Part shown: piece by piece, positions 1 to 5,019 of the stretch
Layout of the letters: each line of letters starts with the position of its first letter
Position numbering within the stretch: the first letter of the stretch is position 1
DNA from: Candidatus Hydrogenedentota bacterium
Lineage (GTDB): Bacteria; Hydrogenedentota; Hydrogenedentia; Hydrogenedentales; SLHB01
Length of the DNA: 5,946 nucleotides
Direction: 5' to 3'
NCBI GenBank assembly: GCA_029262095.1
Contig: JAJDAB010000105.1
Span: 1 to 5,946 of the forward strand
Program-made: the position numbers and the translations under genes
The notes under the pieces: generated by a model
Database searches by the model: none
Told to the model about the DNA's origin: nothing
What the model saw: the letters and a program-made list of their open reading frames with translations, nothing else

Positions 1-102
1 GAACTCAAAGCGAGAGCGCTCATCGCACTCGCCGATCAACAGGTCTCGGCGAACGCACGGAATTACTACCTCACCAGCGCAATGCAGTTGGGGGCATTCT
101 GA
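1..102 (+). CDS. 3' end of a gene, possibly an alkyl/aryl-sulfatase-type metallo-hydrolase (partial)
   Basis: Frame 1 is open from the window edge to a TGA at 100-102 and gives the last 33 residues of a protein. The piece contains LKARALIALADQQ followed by SANARNYYLTSAMQL. From memory, this resembles the helical dimerisation segment of alkyl/aryl-sulfatases of the metallo-beta-lactamase fold (SdsA/YjcS type), which typically carry an A-x-x-RN-Y/F-YL motif shortly before the C-terminus or before a sterol-carrier-like domain. If so, the protein would hydrolyse sulfate esters, and this copy would lack the C-terminal SCP2-like domain because it stops almost directly after the motif. The catalytic histidines lie outside the window. 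The reading frame and stop are clear. The family name rests on a short motif and is tentative. Confidence 0.5.
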   Translation, partial: ELKARALIALADQQVSANARNYYLTSAMQLGAF

Positions 103-114
103 AGTCGTAATCAA

Positions 115-200
115 TCGTCATCCCCGCGTAGGCGGGGACCCAGGCGTATTGCAGTTGATCTCGACCTCCCACTGGATACCCGCCTTTGCGGGTATGACGA
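115..200. repeat. Paired-palindrome intergenic repeat (REP/dRS3-like, MITE-like)
   Basis: The element is bounded by TCGTCAT (115-121) and ATGACGA (194-200). Each end is itself a hairpin: TCCCCGC/GCGGGGA at 121-127/132-138 and ATACCCGC/GCGGGTAT at 176-183/188-195. The left 29 bases match the reverse complement of the right 29 bases at 24 positions, so the whole can also fold as one long structure. This is the widespread CGTCATTCCCGCG...CGCGGGAATGACG type of bacterial intergenic repeat, similar in plan to Neisseria dRS3 and REP pairs. Translation of its right half gives the well-known spurious peptide SHWIPAFAGMT, so an apparent ORF at 149-331 is not a gene. Confidence 0.88.
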
Positions 201-274
201 TGAAAAGGTTGCTCACGTTATTGACTCGTGTTTTGGAATATCCGAAAAGCGACGATGACGATTCTTGTCTGACC

Positions 275-324
275 AAAAGAACCGCGCTCCCGCTCGGACC
301 GATTGGCCTTGAGCGGGAGCGCGG
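275..324 (-). terminator. Rho-independent terminator of the 358-810 gene
   Basis: A perfect 14-bp stem pairs CCGCGCTCCCGCTC (282-295) with GAGCGGGAGCGCGG (311-324) around a 15-base loop. Read on the minus strand it is followed by TTCTTTT (275-281). It lies 33 bases downstream of the stop codon of the minus-strand gene. It is clearly related to the terminator at 1012-1059. Confidence 0.9.
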
Positions 325-357
325 CGTATGAAAAGCACTGGTTCGTGCGGGGAATCG

Positions 358-810
358 TTAGTGGTGCCTGCACCGGTTGCAGCCGTCGCCGACCCAGACC
401 CGTTTGTAGCCGGTGGCCCAGTAGCCGTTGACCCAGAACGAGTCGTAGTAACCGTCTGTGACCCAGACGTGATTGGCTTGTCCGTTTGTTTTTAGGCCTT
501 GGACGACCCAACGCGATGTGTCGACCCAGCGTTGATCCTGGTAACCGTTGACCCAGTATTGATACGACTGATTCGTGTAGTACCCACGGCAGACCGTTTG
601 GTGATTGTTGCGTACCGTCCGGGTGACCACGGTTCGATGGTTATTGTGAACGTTGTGATTGTTGTGTCGGAACGTCTTGTGGCTGCTGTGAGTGCTGTGG
701 TTCTTGTGTCCCACCGATATTTTGATGCCGCCGGCCTGGGCCGGTGCGCCTAAGAACGTCGTTGCTGCCATCACTGCTGCTGCCGTAAGTACTATGCTGA
801 TTCGTTTCAT
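358..810 (-). CDS. Small secreted His/Asn-rich protein with Trp/Tyr-Gly repeats and a C-terminal CxxC-R-HH
   Basis: The gene encodes 150 aa. The start at 810 is chosen because GGAGGG (818-823) lies 7 bases upstream and the protein then opens with a standard signal peptide, MKRISIVLTAAAVMAATTFLG, cut after APAQA. An upstream in-frame start at 873 would precede the promoter. Residues 28-73 are rich in His and Asn (nine His, with HNNHNVHNNH). Residues 74-150 are rich in aromatic residues and glycine, with repeated WV-x-GY/W units (YWVNGY, RWVDTS, VWVTDGYYDSFWVNGYW, VWVGDG), and end CNRCRHH. No catalytic motif is visible. I do not recognise the family. Its aromatic repeats recall YxWxxGxW-type periplasmic proteins. 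His runs plus CxxC-R-HH could bind a transition metal, or the single Cys74 could pair with a C-terminal Cys; this is inference. It is a tandem paralogue of 1098-1529 (65 of 77 C-terminal residues identical). Confidence 0.88.
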   Translation of the reverse strand: MKRISIVLTAAAVMAATTFLGAPAQAGGIKISVGHKNHSTHSSHKTFRHNNHNVHNNHRTVVTRTVRNNHQTVCRGYYTNQSYQYWVNGYQDQRWVDTSRWVVQGLKTNGQANHVWVTDGYYDSFWVNGYWATGYKRVWVGDGCNRCRHH

Positions 811-839
811 TGTCTCGCCCTCCAGTTGAGAAGATATAG

Positions 840-855
840 AGCAACCGCCGTGCCA
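840..855 (-). promoter_or_regulatory. Sigma-54 (-24/-12) promoter of the 358-810 gene
   Basis: On the minus strand the bases read TGGCAC-GGCGG-TTGCT, matching the RpoN consensus TGGCAC-N5-TTGCW at every fixed position, with invariant GG and GC ten bases apart. Transcription would start near 828, leaving a leader of about 18 bases that just contains the ribosome binding site. The paralogue has the same element at the same distance from its start codon. Confidence 0.82.
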
Positions 856-884
856 AAGCGGTATTGTGCGCATCGGACGATTGT

Positions 885-911
885 TAAGTCGCTGTAAATG
901 AGTGAGTTACA
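885..911 (-). promoter_or_regulatory. Candidate activator site upstream of the sigma-54 promoter
   Basis: An inverted repeat TGTAA (893-897) / TTACA (907-911) with nine bases between lies next to TAAGTC (885-890, plus-strand reading). The TAAGTC block ends exactly 35 bases beyond the -24 end of the sigma-54 site, the same distance as in the paralogous promoter. Sigma-54 promoters need an upstream-bound enhancer protein, so this is a plausible site, but no consensus was matched. Confidence 0.35.
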
Positions 912-953
912 AGATCGACAATGATCGGTGTAAACAGCGTGAATCCGGTTCCA

Positions 954-969
954 GTTCCGGATTCTGGAC
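954..969 (+). repeat. Dispersed intergenic repeat, copy A
   Basis: The 16-mer GTTCCGGATTCTGGAC here recurs at 1672-1687 on the same strand and at 5062-5077 on the opposite strand, always outside genes. In copies A and B the identity extends one more base to the left (an A). The surrounding sequence is also rich in TTCCG, TTCGGA and GGGACGGG pieces, suggesting the remains of a larger element. Confidence 0.65.
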
Positions 970-1011
970 GGGCCGTTCCGAGTTTCGGACCGGCGGCTCA
1001 CGAATTCGAAC

Positions 1012-1059
1012 AAAAAACCGCGCTCCCGCCCGGGCCGGTTGGCCGTAGAGCGGGAGCGC
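1012..1059 (-). terminator. Rho-independent terminator of the 1098-1529 gene
   Basis: A 10-bp stem GCGCTCCCGC (1020-1029) / GCGGGAGCGC (1050-1059) is followed on the minus strand by six T (1012-1017) after a GG. It lies 38 bases beyond the stop codon. Its stem and much of its loop match the 275-324 terminator, so terminator and gene were duplicated together. Confidence 0.9.
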
Positions 1060-1097
1060 AGTTCTTAATACGCGCGGATCGCGCGAGGAAGCCTTTG

Positions 1098-1529
1098 CTA
1101 GTGGTGCATTCGACACCGGTGGCAGCCGTCACCTACCCAAACCCGGTTATATCCGGTTGTCCAGTAGCCATTGACCCAATAGGATTCGTTGTATCCGTCC
1201 GTCACCCAGACGTGATTGGCCTGTCCGTTCGTATTCAAGCCCTGTACGTCCCAACGCGACGTGTCGATCCATCGCTGATCCCAATAGCCCTCCACCCAGT
1301 ATTGGTACGACTGGTTGGTGTAATAGCCTTTGCAAATCGCATGGTTAATCGCATATCGATTCTGTCCATATGAAGCGCGCTTATGGCTGTGAAGCGACTG
1401 GGTATGAACCGTCTTGTGGTTGTTGTACCCATACGTCACTTTGATGCCGCCAGCTTGGGCCGGGGCGCTGAAGAATGTTGTCGCCGCTATGACCGCCGTT
1501 GCTGTAAGTAGTGTGCTGATGCGTTTCAT
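1098..1529 (-). CDS. Paralogous small secreted Trp/Tyr-Gly repeat protein with a C-terminal CxxC-RM-HH
   Basis: The gene encodes 143 aa. The start at 1529 has GGAGG (1538-1542) upstream at 8 bases and opens with a signal peptide, MKRISTLLTATAVIAATTFFS, cut after APAQA. An in-frame start at 1610 would lie upstream of the promoter and is rejected. Residues 28-65 form a shorter, less His-rich variable part (five His). From Cys66 onward the protein aligns with its neighbour (358-810) without gaps up to the end, where it has one extra Met: CKGYYTNQSYQYW, RWIDTSRW, GQANHVWVTDGY, YWVNGYW, VWVGDGCHRCRMHH. Signal peptide and C-terminal domain are thus conserved while the middle has diverged. No enzyme motif is visible. 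A secreted structural or metal-binding role is possible but unproven. It has its own promoter and terminator, so the pair is not one operon. Confidence 0.88.
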   Translation of the reverse strand: MKRISTLLTATAVIAATTFFSAPAQAGGIKVTYGYNNHKTVHTQSLHSHKRASYGQNRYAINHAICKGYYTNQSYQYWVEGYWDQRWIDTSRWDVQGLNTNGQANHVWVTDGYNESYWVNGYWTTGYNRVWVGDGCHRCRMHH

Positions 1530-1557
1530 CGTGTTGTCCTCCAGTTGGTAGGGAATA

Positions 1558-1573
1558 AGCAACCTTTGCGCCA
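1558..1573 (-). promoter_or_regulatory. Sigma-54 (-24/-12) promoter of the 1098-1529 gene
   Basis: The minus strand reads TGGCGC-AAAGG-TTGCT. Only one fixed position (A to G in the -24 block) departs from TGGCAC-N5-TTGCW, and the invariant GG-N10-GC is kept. The element ends 28 bases before the start codon, against 29 in the paralogue. The N5 spacer differs in three of five bases between the copies while the contact bases stay, as expected of a functional site. Confidence 0.78.
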
Positions 1574-1602
1574 ACACATTTCGCGTTGTCTTCGAAAAGT
1601 TG

Positions 1603-1618
1603 TAAGTCATTGTTGTAA
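1603..1618 (-). promoter_or_regulatory. Candidate activator site upstream of the sigma-54 promoter
   Basis: TAAGTC (1603-1608) ends 35 bases from the -24 end of the sigma-54 site, exactly as in the paralogue at 885-890. TGTAA occurs at 1601-1605 and 1614-1618. Most of the surrounding upstream sequence has diverged between the two copies. Confidence 0.32.
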
Positions 1619-1671
1619 TTCAATTTGAGATACAGATCAGTGGTTTGGTCGATAGGGCAACCGTCGTTCGA

Positions 1672-1687
1672 GTTCCGGATTCTGGAC
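1672..1687 (+). repeat. Dispersed intergenic repeat, copy B
   Basis: This is the second copy of GTTCCGGATTCTGGAC. It lies in the intergenic stretch 1574-1863, which otherwise holds no gene. The core TTCTGGAC recurs at 1712-1719 and 1758-1765, so this stretch looks like a cluster of related or decayed repeat pieces. An apparent plus-strand frame at 1625-1846 runs through it and shows no ribosome binding site or protein-like composition. Confidence 0.62.
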
Positions 1688-1759
1688 ATCGAAGTTCGGA
1701 AATGGGACGGGTTCTGGACCGGGCCTCCGGGGACATCTCAGTGTGATCAAAACGAGATT

Positions 1760-1778
1760 CTGGACTCCGCGAGTCCAG
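1760..1778. repeat. Short perfect hairpin in the divergent intergenic region
   Basis: CTGGACTC (1760-1767) pairs with GAGTCCAG (1771-1778) around a CGC loop. The left arm is part of the recurring TTCTGGAC motif. No gene ends here on either strand and there is no adjoining T-run, so it is more likely part of the repeat than a terminator. Confidence 0.5.
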
Positions 1779-1863
1779 CTTCTAGACTCGGGACGAAAAT
1801 TAAGCTGAACTGCTATTTCGTAAGCCGTTTATTTTCAAATGGTTAACTTCAATTCGACCGAGT

Positions 1864-1879
1864 TGGTATGAAGACTGCT
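1864..1879 (+). promoter_or_regulatory. Weak candidate sigma-54 promoter for the 1925-2548 gene
   Basis: TGGTAT-GAAGA-CTGCT keeps the invariant GG and GC ten bases apart and matches 8 of 11 fixed positions of TGGCAC-N5-TTGCT. A start near 1890 would give a leader of about 35 bases containing the ribosome binding site. Alone it would be unconvincing. Its position and the strong matches at neighbouring genes raise its standing. Confidence 0.35.
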
Positions 1880-1924
1880 CCTATACAGACGTAAGTGCGA
1901 TTTGGACACGAGGAGGAAGCAGCG

Positions 1925-2548
1925 ATGAAACGAACGACGCGGATTGCGACGATAGCGGCAGTAGCGACAATGACTTTGGCAGCTAGCCTGGCGAGCCCGG
2001 TGGCGGGTTCAATCCCCCAGGTGGCGGCGGCTCCGCAGGCCTTCGAAATGAATGAGTTTTTCCCGATGGCGGTGGGCAACGCCTGGCAATGGGTCGACGC
2101 CGACCAGGCGGACAGCTTTAAAGGACTACGGGTTACAGACACGATGGATGTCGAAGGCTATGTGATCTGGGTTGCTGAAACGGAGGAATGCGTGCAGGGC
2201 GAATCGCAGACCTCGGGCGTGATGTACTTTGTCGATCATGAAGACGGCTTGTTCGCGACGCGATACCTGGGCACGTTGATGGACTGGTCGCACGATACGG
2301 ATTACACCGGCATGTTGCAGCGATGGACACAGCGGAACGTCACGATGGGGACGCACAGTTTCAAGAGCGGCGGCACGGCGCAAGCGTACACAGTGAATAT
2401 CGAAGACGGAGATCCCGCGATTCGTATCCACGATGCGTCCGGTAAGACGACGTATCAACAATATGCTTACGGTATAGGACCGGTCGTTCGCAGTGGTCAC
2501 TTCGAGTTGCAACGGGCAACGGTCGGCGGTGTCGAATACGTCTTGTAA
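1925..2548 (+). CDS. Secreted protein of unknown function, FFPMAVGNAW...GIGPV type
   Basis: The gene encodes 207 aa. The ATG at 1925 is preceded by GGAGG (1912-1916) at 8 bases and starts a signal peptide, MKRTTRIATIAAVATMTLAASL, with a likely cut after SPVAG or further on at VAAA. A GTG at 1895 would extend the frame ten codons but places charged residues before the signal peptide. The mature part opens with FFPMAVGNAWQWVD (residues 45-58) and closes with YGIGPVVRSGHFELQ (182-196). From memory, this pairing of an early (Y/F)PL-x-x-GN-x-W and a late G-x-G-x-V is common in small secreted beta-rich proteins of environmental bacteria with no assigned function. There is one cysteine (Cys89), no catalytic motif and no membrane anchor. 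It ends in a strong terminator and is probably transcribed alone. Confidence 0.87.
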   Translation: MKRTTRIATIAAVATMTLAASLASPVAGSIPQVAAAPQAFEMNEFFPMAVGNAWQWVDADQADSFKGLRVTDTMDVEGYVIWVAETEECVQGESQTSGVMYFVDHEDGLFATRYLGTLMDWSHDTDYTGMLQRWTQRNVTMGTHSFKSGGTAQAYTVNIEDGDPAIRIHDASGKTTYQQYAYGIGPVVRSGHFELQRATVGGVEYVL

Positions 2549-2573
2549 TTCCATTTTAACGTTGGCGATATCC

Positions 2574-2608
2574 AACGCGCTTCGGTTTTTAGACCGGAGC
2601 GCGTTTTT
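2574..2608 (+). terminator. Rho-independent terminator after the 1925-2548 gene
   Basis: AACGCGCTTCGGT (2574-2586) pairs with ACCGGAGCGCGTT (2593-2605), thirteen pairs with one G-T, around a six-base loop. The T-run 2604-2608 follows and overlaps the last stem bases. It begins 25 bases after the stop codon. Confidence 0.9.
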
Positions 2609-2619
2609 CGTTTGTGCTG

Positions 2620-2647
2620 CCGCGCTGGCCATGCGACCATGGCGCGG
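2620..2647 (+). other. Hairpin overlapping the ribosome binding site of the 2659 gene
   Basis: CCGC (2620-2623) and GCCATG (2628-2633) pair with CATGGC (2638-2643) and GCGG (2644-2647), with a four-base bulge and a CGAC loop. The 3' arm overlaps the start of GGGGA (2646-2650), the likely ribosome binding site of the GTG at 2659, so it could limit translation. No ligand-binding structure is evident. Confidence 0.4.
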
Positions 2648-2658
2648 GGACACTATCG

Positions 2659-4011
2659 GTGACCGTTGAACAAACAGCACAACCTTTGACGCGCGCGCGG
2701 TTGCAGACCCTCGGCATTTACACGTGCATTTTTGTCGTTGTGTTTGCGATCCACTTTGGGAGCGGCGTTTCCACCTACAGTGATCCGCGTTGGACCGTAC
2801 ACACTGCGCGCAGCATGCTTTACGAACGGAACACCGACCTCGACGAGTATTTGCCGAAACTTGAGTCGGATGCGTTTCAGGGTGTCGAGCAAGTAGACGG
2901 CCATTACTATCAAATCTTTCCGATCGGTACGGCATTGATTTCGGTTCCGTTTGTTGCCGTTCTCGATCCGCTTTTGCCTTGGATGGCGGACACGGTACCT
3001 GCGGTCGATCGCTATGTTCGCAGCCGAACGACCTGGGAAATCGATTCCATCTCGGTGGTCAGCGTATCGCTTGGCGTCGAACGATTGATCGCGTCGATCA
3101 TCGTTGCATGCGCAACGCTGGTGATGTTCGCCATCGCGCGACTGCGATTGCGAATACGCGATGCATTGTTCGTCGCAATATTATTTGCGTTCGCAACCCC
3201 CGCGTGGTCCGTTGCGAGTCGTGCCATGTGGCAACACGGACCGTCGATGTTATGTCTGGCGGTAGCGATGTACGGTCTCTTGCGTTCGGATGAACGATCG
3301 CGTTGGACCGGCGTGGCTGCGGCGGCACTTGCATTCGCGTACATCATTCGGCCGACGAACGCCATACCGATCGTTGTTTGGACTGCGTTCATTGCCATTC
3401 GCCGACCACGACACCTCGCGATCTTTATCGGTTGCGCGTCACCATTCGCCATGTTATTCATCACGTACAATTGGATTGTTTACGGGTCGATCCTCGCCCC
3501 GTATTATCTGCCCCAGCGTGTCGGCGCGACTAGCGCGATGGGCGAAGCGCTTCTCGCAAACCTTATCAGCCCGGGGCGGGGATTGTTTGTCTATTCGCCA
3601 ATTTTCGTATTAACGTTTGTGGGCTTCACTGTGCGCATTCGACAGCGAACGTTTAACAGTTTCGATGGGACAATTATTACTATTCTTCTGTTGCACTGGG
3701 CTGCGGTGTCATCGTTTCCACACTGGTGGGGCGGCCATTCGTACGGTCCTCGGTTTATGTCGGACATGGTCCCCTTGTTGTTGTACGGGTTGATTCCACT
3801 CATCGCGGTCATACCGCAATTTGCGACGTTTCCGCGCGTCGTCGCTGTCGTGATGGTGGCTGGTCTTAGTGTGGTCAGCGTTTATATGCATTCGCGGGGC
3901 GCGCTGATTAAGGAGGGGTGGGAATGGAACGCAATGCCGGTTCATCTCGACGAATCTCCAGAACGCATTTGGGATTGGTCCGACCCCGCGTTTTTGCGAA
4001 AATCGAAGTGA
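2659..4011 (+). CDS. Polytopic inner-membrane protein, probable GT-C-type glycosyltransferase
   Basis: The gene encodes 450 aa from a GTG at 2659 with GGGGA 8 bases upstream. A GTG at 2614 would add fifteen residues (LPRWPCDHGAG...) and starts directly at the terminator, so it is less likely. A first helix (about 15-34) is followed by a polar loop with SDPRWTVHTARSM (41-53), NTDLDEY (58-64) and HYYQIFPIG (82-90). Many further hydrophobic helices follow, with RPTN (231-234), SPGRGLFVYSP (304-314) and WWGGHSYGPRF (356-366). An early acidic loop after the first helix plus the late W-W-G-G-x-S-Y-G-P-R-F block is, from memory, typical of membrane proteins annotated as family-39-like or dolichyl-phosphate-mannose-type glycosyltransferases, which use lipid-linked sugars at the outer face of the membrane. 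Asp42 is a candidate catalytic residue by analogy. Substrate is unknown. A role in glycosylating the neighbouring secreted proteins is speculation. Confidence 0.82.
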   Translation: MTVEQTAQPLTRARLQTLGIYTCIFVVVFAIHFGSGVSTYSDPRWTVHTARSMLYERNTDLDEYLPKLESDAFQGVEQVDGHYYQIFPIGTALISVPFVAVLDPLLPWMADTVPAVDRYVRSRTTWEIDSISVVSVSLGVERLIASIIVACATLVMFAIARLRLRIRDALFVAILFAFATPAWSVASRAMWQHGPSMLCLAVAMYGLLRSDERSRWTGVAAAALAFAYIIRPTNAIPIVVWTAFIAIRRPRHLAIFIGCASPFAMLFITYNWIVYGSILAPYYLPQRVGATSAMGEALLANLISPGRGLFVYSPIFVLTFVGFTVRIRQRTFNSFDGTIITILLLHWAAVSSFPHWWGGHSYGPRFMSDMVPLLLYGLIPLIAVIPQFATFPRVVAVVMVAGLSVVSVYMHSRGALIKEGWEWNAMPVHLDESPERIWDWSDPAFLRKSK

Positions 4012-4099
4012 TCGCATGAACGCGGTTTACGCTATACTGCGCTGATACTACCCAGCCGCCACTGGGCTAGCGGCTGTTGAAAGAGGGGAGAATTACGGA
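4012..4099 (+). promoter_or_regulatory. Leader and possible promoter of the 4100-4810 gene
   Basis: This 88-base gap holds a -10-like TATACT (4033-4038) without a convincing -35. Two mutually exclusive stems follow: CAGCCGC/GCGGCTG (4053-4059/4070-4076) and CCCAG/CTGGG (4051-4055/4062-4066). AGGGGAG (4084-4090) serves as the ribosome binding site. There is no T-run after the stems, so they are not a clear terminator for the preceding gene. Unlike several neighbours, this gene shows no sigma-54 element. Confidence 0.35.
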
Positions 4100-4810
4100 A
4101 TGTTTGTCCGCCGCCATATCACACTATCGGGCTTGGTGCTCATTACGTTGATTGCGTTTTCGTTTGCAGCGACGTCCCACGCACAGGGCACTATGCAAGG
4201 TCCGAATGATCCGGCTACCGTGGTCAGCACGGCAGGACCATTTGTAAAGCCTTGGACGAGCCCCGGCAATGCCTCAGCCTTAGATGGCGTCGATGCAACC
4301 GCGACCGCTACCGCACCACTTCAACAAACGGACTTTTTGGACGCCACCGATTTTGGATTCTCGGTGATCGGGGGTCGTGTCATTAGACGGGTCGAGGTAA
4401 CAGTGGTAGGCCGAGCGAATGCGCTGATAACAACCATTCGTGCCCAATTGCTAAAAGGAGGCGTGCCGGTCGGTAATGTCATGAGCGCCTTCTATCCCAA
4501 TTCGGTGGCCGATGGAACTATCACGTTTAACGATCAGGATGATGTGCCATTCTCGGATCCGCTGGTTCTCTGGGGAACTACGTGGACGCCAGCCGAGATC
4601 AATGCCGCCAACTTCGGCGTACGGCTGGACTTCGAATCGCTGTCCGGCGTACCCGCGACGTTTGAAGTGGATAGCGTCCAGGTCGCCGTCTACTCGTTTC
4701 CAGTGTTGCCTACAGCAGAAGTTTGGGGCTTGCTCGTAACCACGGTTGCCTTGATGACAGTGGGCATGGTCGTACTGTATCGCCACCGGCACAAGGCACT
4801 TTTCGCCTAG
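4100..4810 (+). CDS. Secreted beta-rich protein with an IPTL-CTERM-like C-terminal sorting tail
   Basis: The gene encodes 236 aa. The ATG at 4100 follows AGGGGAG by 9 bases. Residues 1-29 form a signal peptide ending TSHAQ. Residues 35-200 form one domain with PWTSPGNASALDG (51-63), QQTDFLDATDFGFSV (75-89), a V/I-alternating strand stretch (94-116), WTPAEINAANFGVRLDF (162-178) and ATFEVDSVQVAVY (186-198). The pattern suggests a beta-sandwich of the carbohydrate-binding or adhesin type. The C-terminus reads VLPTAEVWGLLV, then a hydrophobic helix to about 227, then YRHRHK. This tripartite layout (short motif, helix, basic cluster) matches C-terminal sorting signals, closest to IPTL-CTERM (IPTLSEWG...), which are processed by exosortase/archaeosortase-like enzymes. 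The motif differs from the consensus (LPTAEVWG), and no sorting enzyme lies in the window. The protein is probably membrane-held or surface-attached. Confidence 0.85.
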   Translation: MFVRRHITLSGLVLITLIAFSFAATSHAQGTMQGPNDPATVVSTAGPFVKPWTSPGNASALDGVDATATATAPLQQTDFLDATDFGFSVIGGRVIRRVEVTVVGRANALITTIRAQLLKGGVPVGNVMSAFYPNSVADGTITFNDQDDVPFSDPLVLWGTTWTPAEINAANFGVRLDFESLSGVPATFEVDSVQVAVYSFPVLPTAEVWGLLVTTVALMTVGMVVLYRHRHKALFA

Positions 4811-4917
4811 TCTCAGCAAGGCCAATGAAAGTGAATATATCGTCATGAATTGCGTCTGATCTGGGGTAGAGGGCGCGAAACGTGTCCTCGATCACTGGGT
4901 ATTGAGGGGTTCAAATT

Positions 4918-5019
4918 ATGACGATCTTCCTATTCTTTGCGGCGTTGCTCATCGGGATATTTAGTAGTGGCGATCTTGAACTGCTGGGTCTAATCCCGCT
5001 CCTAATCCCCTTTTTCTAG
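4918..5019 (+). CDS. Putative 33-aa hydrophobic membrane mini-protein
   Basis: An ATG at 4918 with GAGGGG (4904-4909) 8 bases upstream opens 33 codons ending in TAG at 5017-5019: a hydrophobic helix MTIFLFFAALLIGIF, a short polar turn SSGDLE, then LLGLIPLLIPFF. The layout is one membrane helix followed by a second shorter hydrophobic segment, and there is no basic residue at all. The good ribosome binding site and strongly hydrophobic composition argue for a real small membrane protein. Against it, short frames arise by chance and no promoter is obvious. It resembles no family I know. It lies alone in the 443-base gap between two secreted-protein genes, and its stop adjoins a repeat element. 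It may act as a regulator or toxin-like peptide, but nothing in the sequence decides this. Confidence 0.45.
   Translation: MTIFLFFAALLIGIFSSGDLELLGLIPLLIPFF

Noticed and set aside
149..331. Plus-strand frame of 60 codons
   Set aside because: It is a translation of the palindromic repeat (SHWIPAFAGMT) and then of the minus-strand terminator stem. It has no ribosome binding site.
218..511. Minus-strand frame of 97 codons
   Set aside because: It overlaps the terminator and the end of the 358-810 gene in another frame, with Arg/Leu-rich shadow composition.
601..720. TTGTG/GTTGTG-rich stretch that looks like a simple repeat
   Set aside because: It is the coding sequence of the His/Asn-rich segment read on the opposite strand, with no regular period.
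499..753. Plus-strand frames opposite the paralogous genes (also 921-1373)
   Set aside because: They are antisense shadows, rich in Val because the real genes are rich in His, Asn and Thr. The second also runs through the terminator.
1625..1846. Plus-strand frame of 73 codons in the intergenic region
   Set aside because: It consists of repeat copies and the orphan hairpin, has no ribosome binding site and no protein-like features.
2126..2935. Long minus-strand frame of 269 codons
   Set aside because: It lies opposite the 1925 and 2659 genes, crosses a terminator, and is Arg/Cys/His-rich as shadow frames are.
4010..4038. Sigma-70 promoter before the 4100 gene
   Set aside because: TATACT is a fair -10 but nothing resembling TTGACA lies 16-18 bases upstream, so it was not called as a separate promoter.
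4862..4877. Possible sigma-54 element before the mini-gene
   Set aside because: GG-N10-GC is present but the remaining bases (TGGGGT-N5-GCGC) do not match the consensus.
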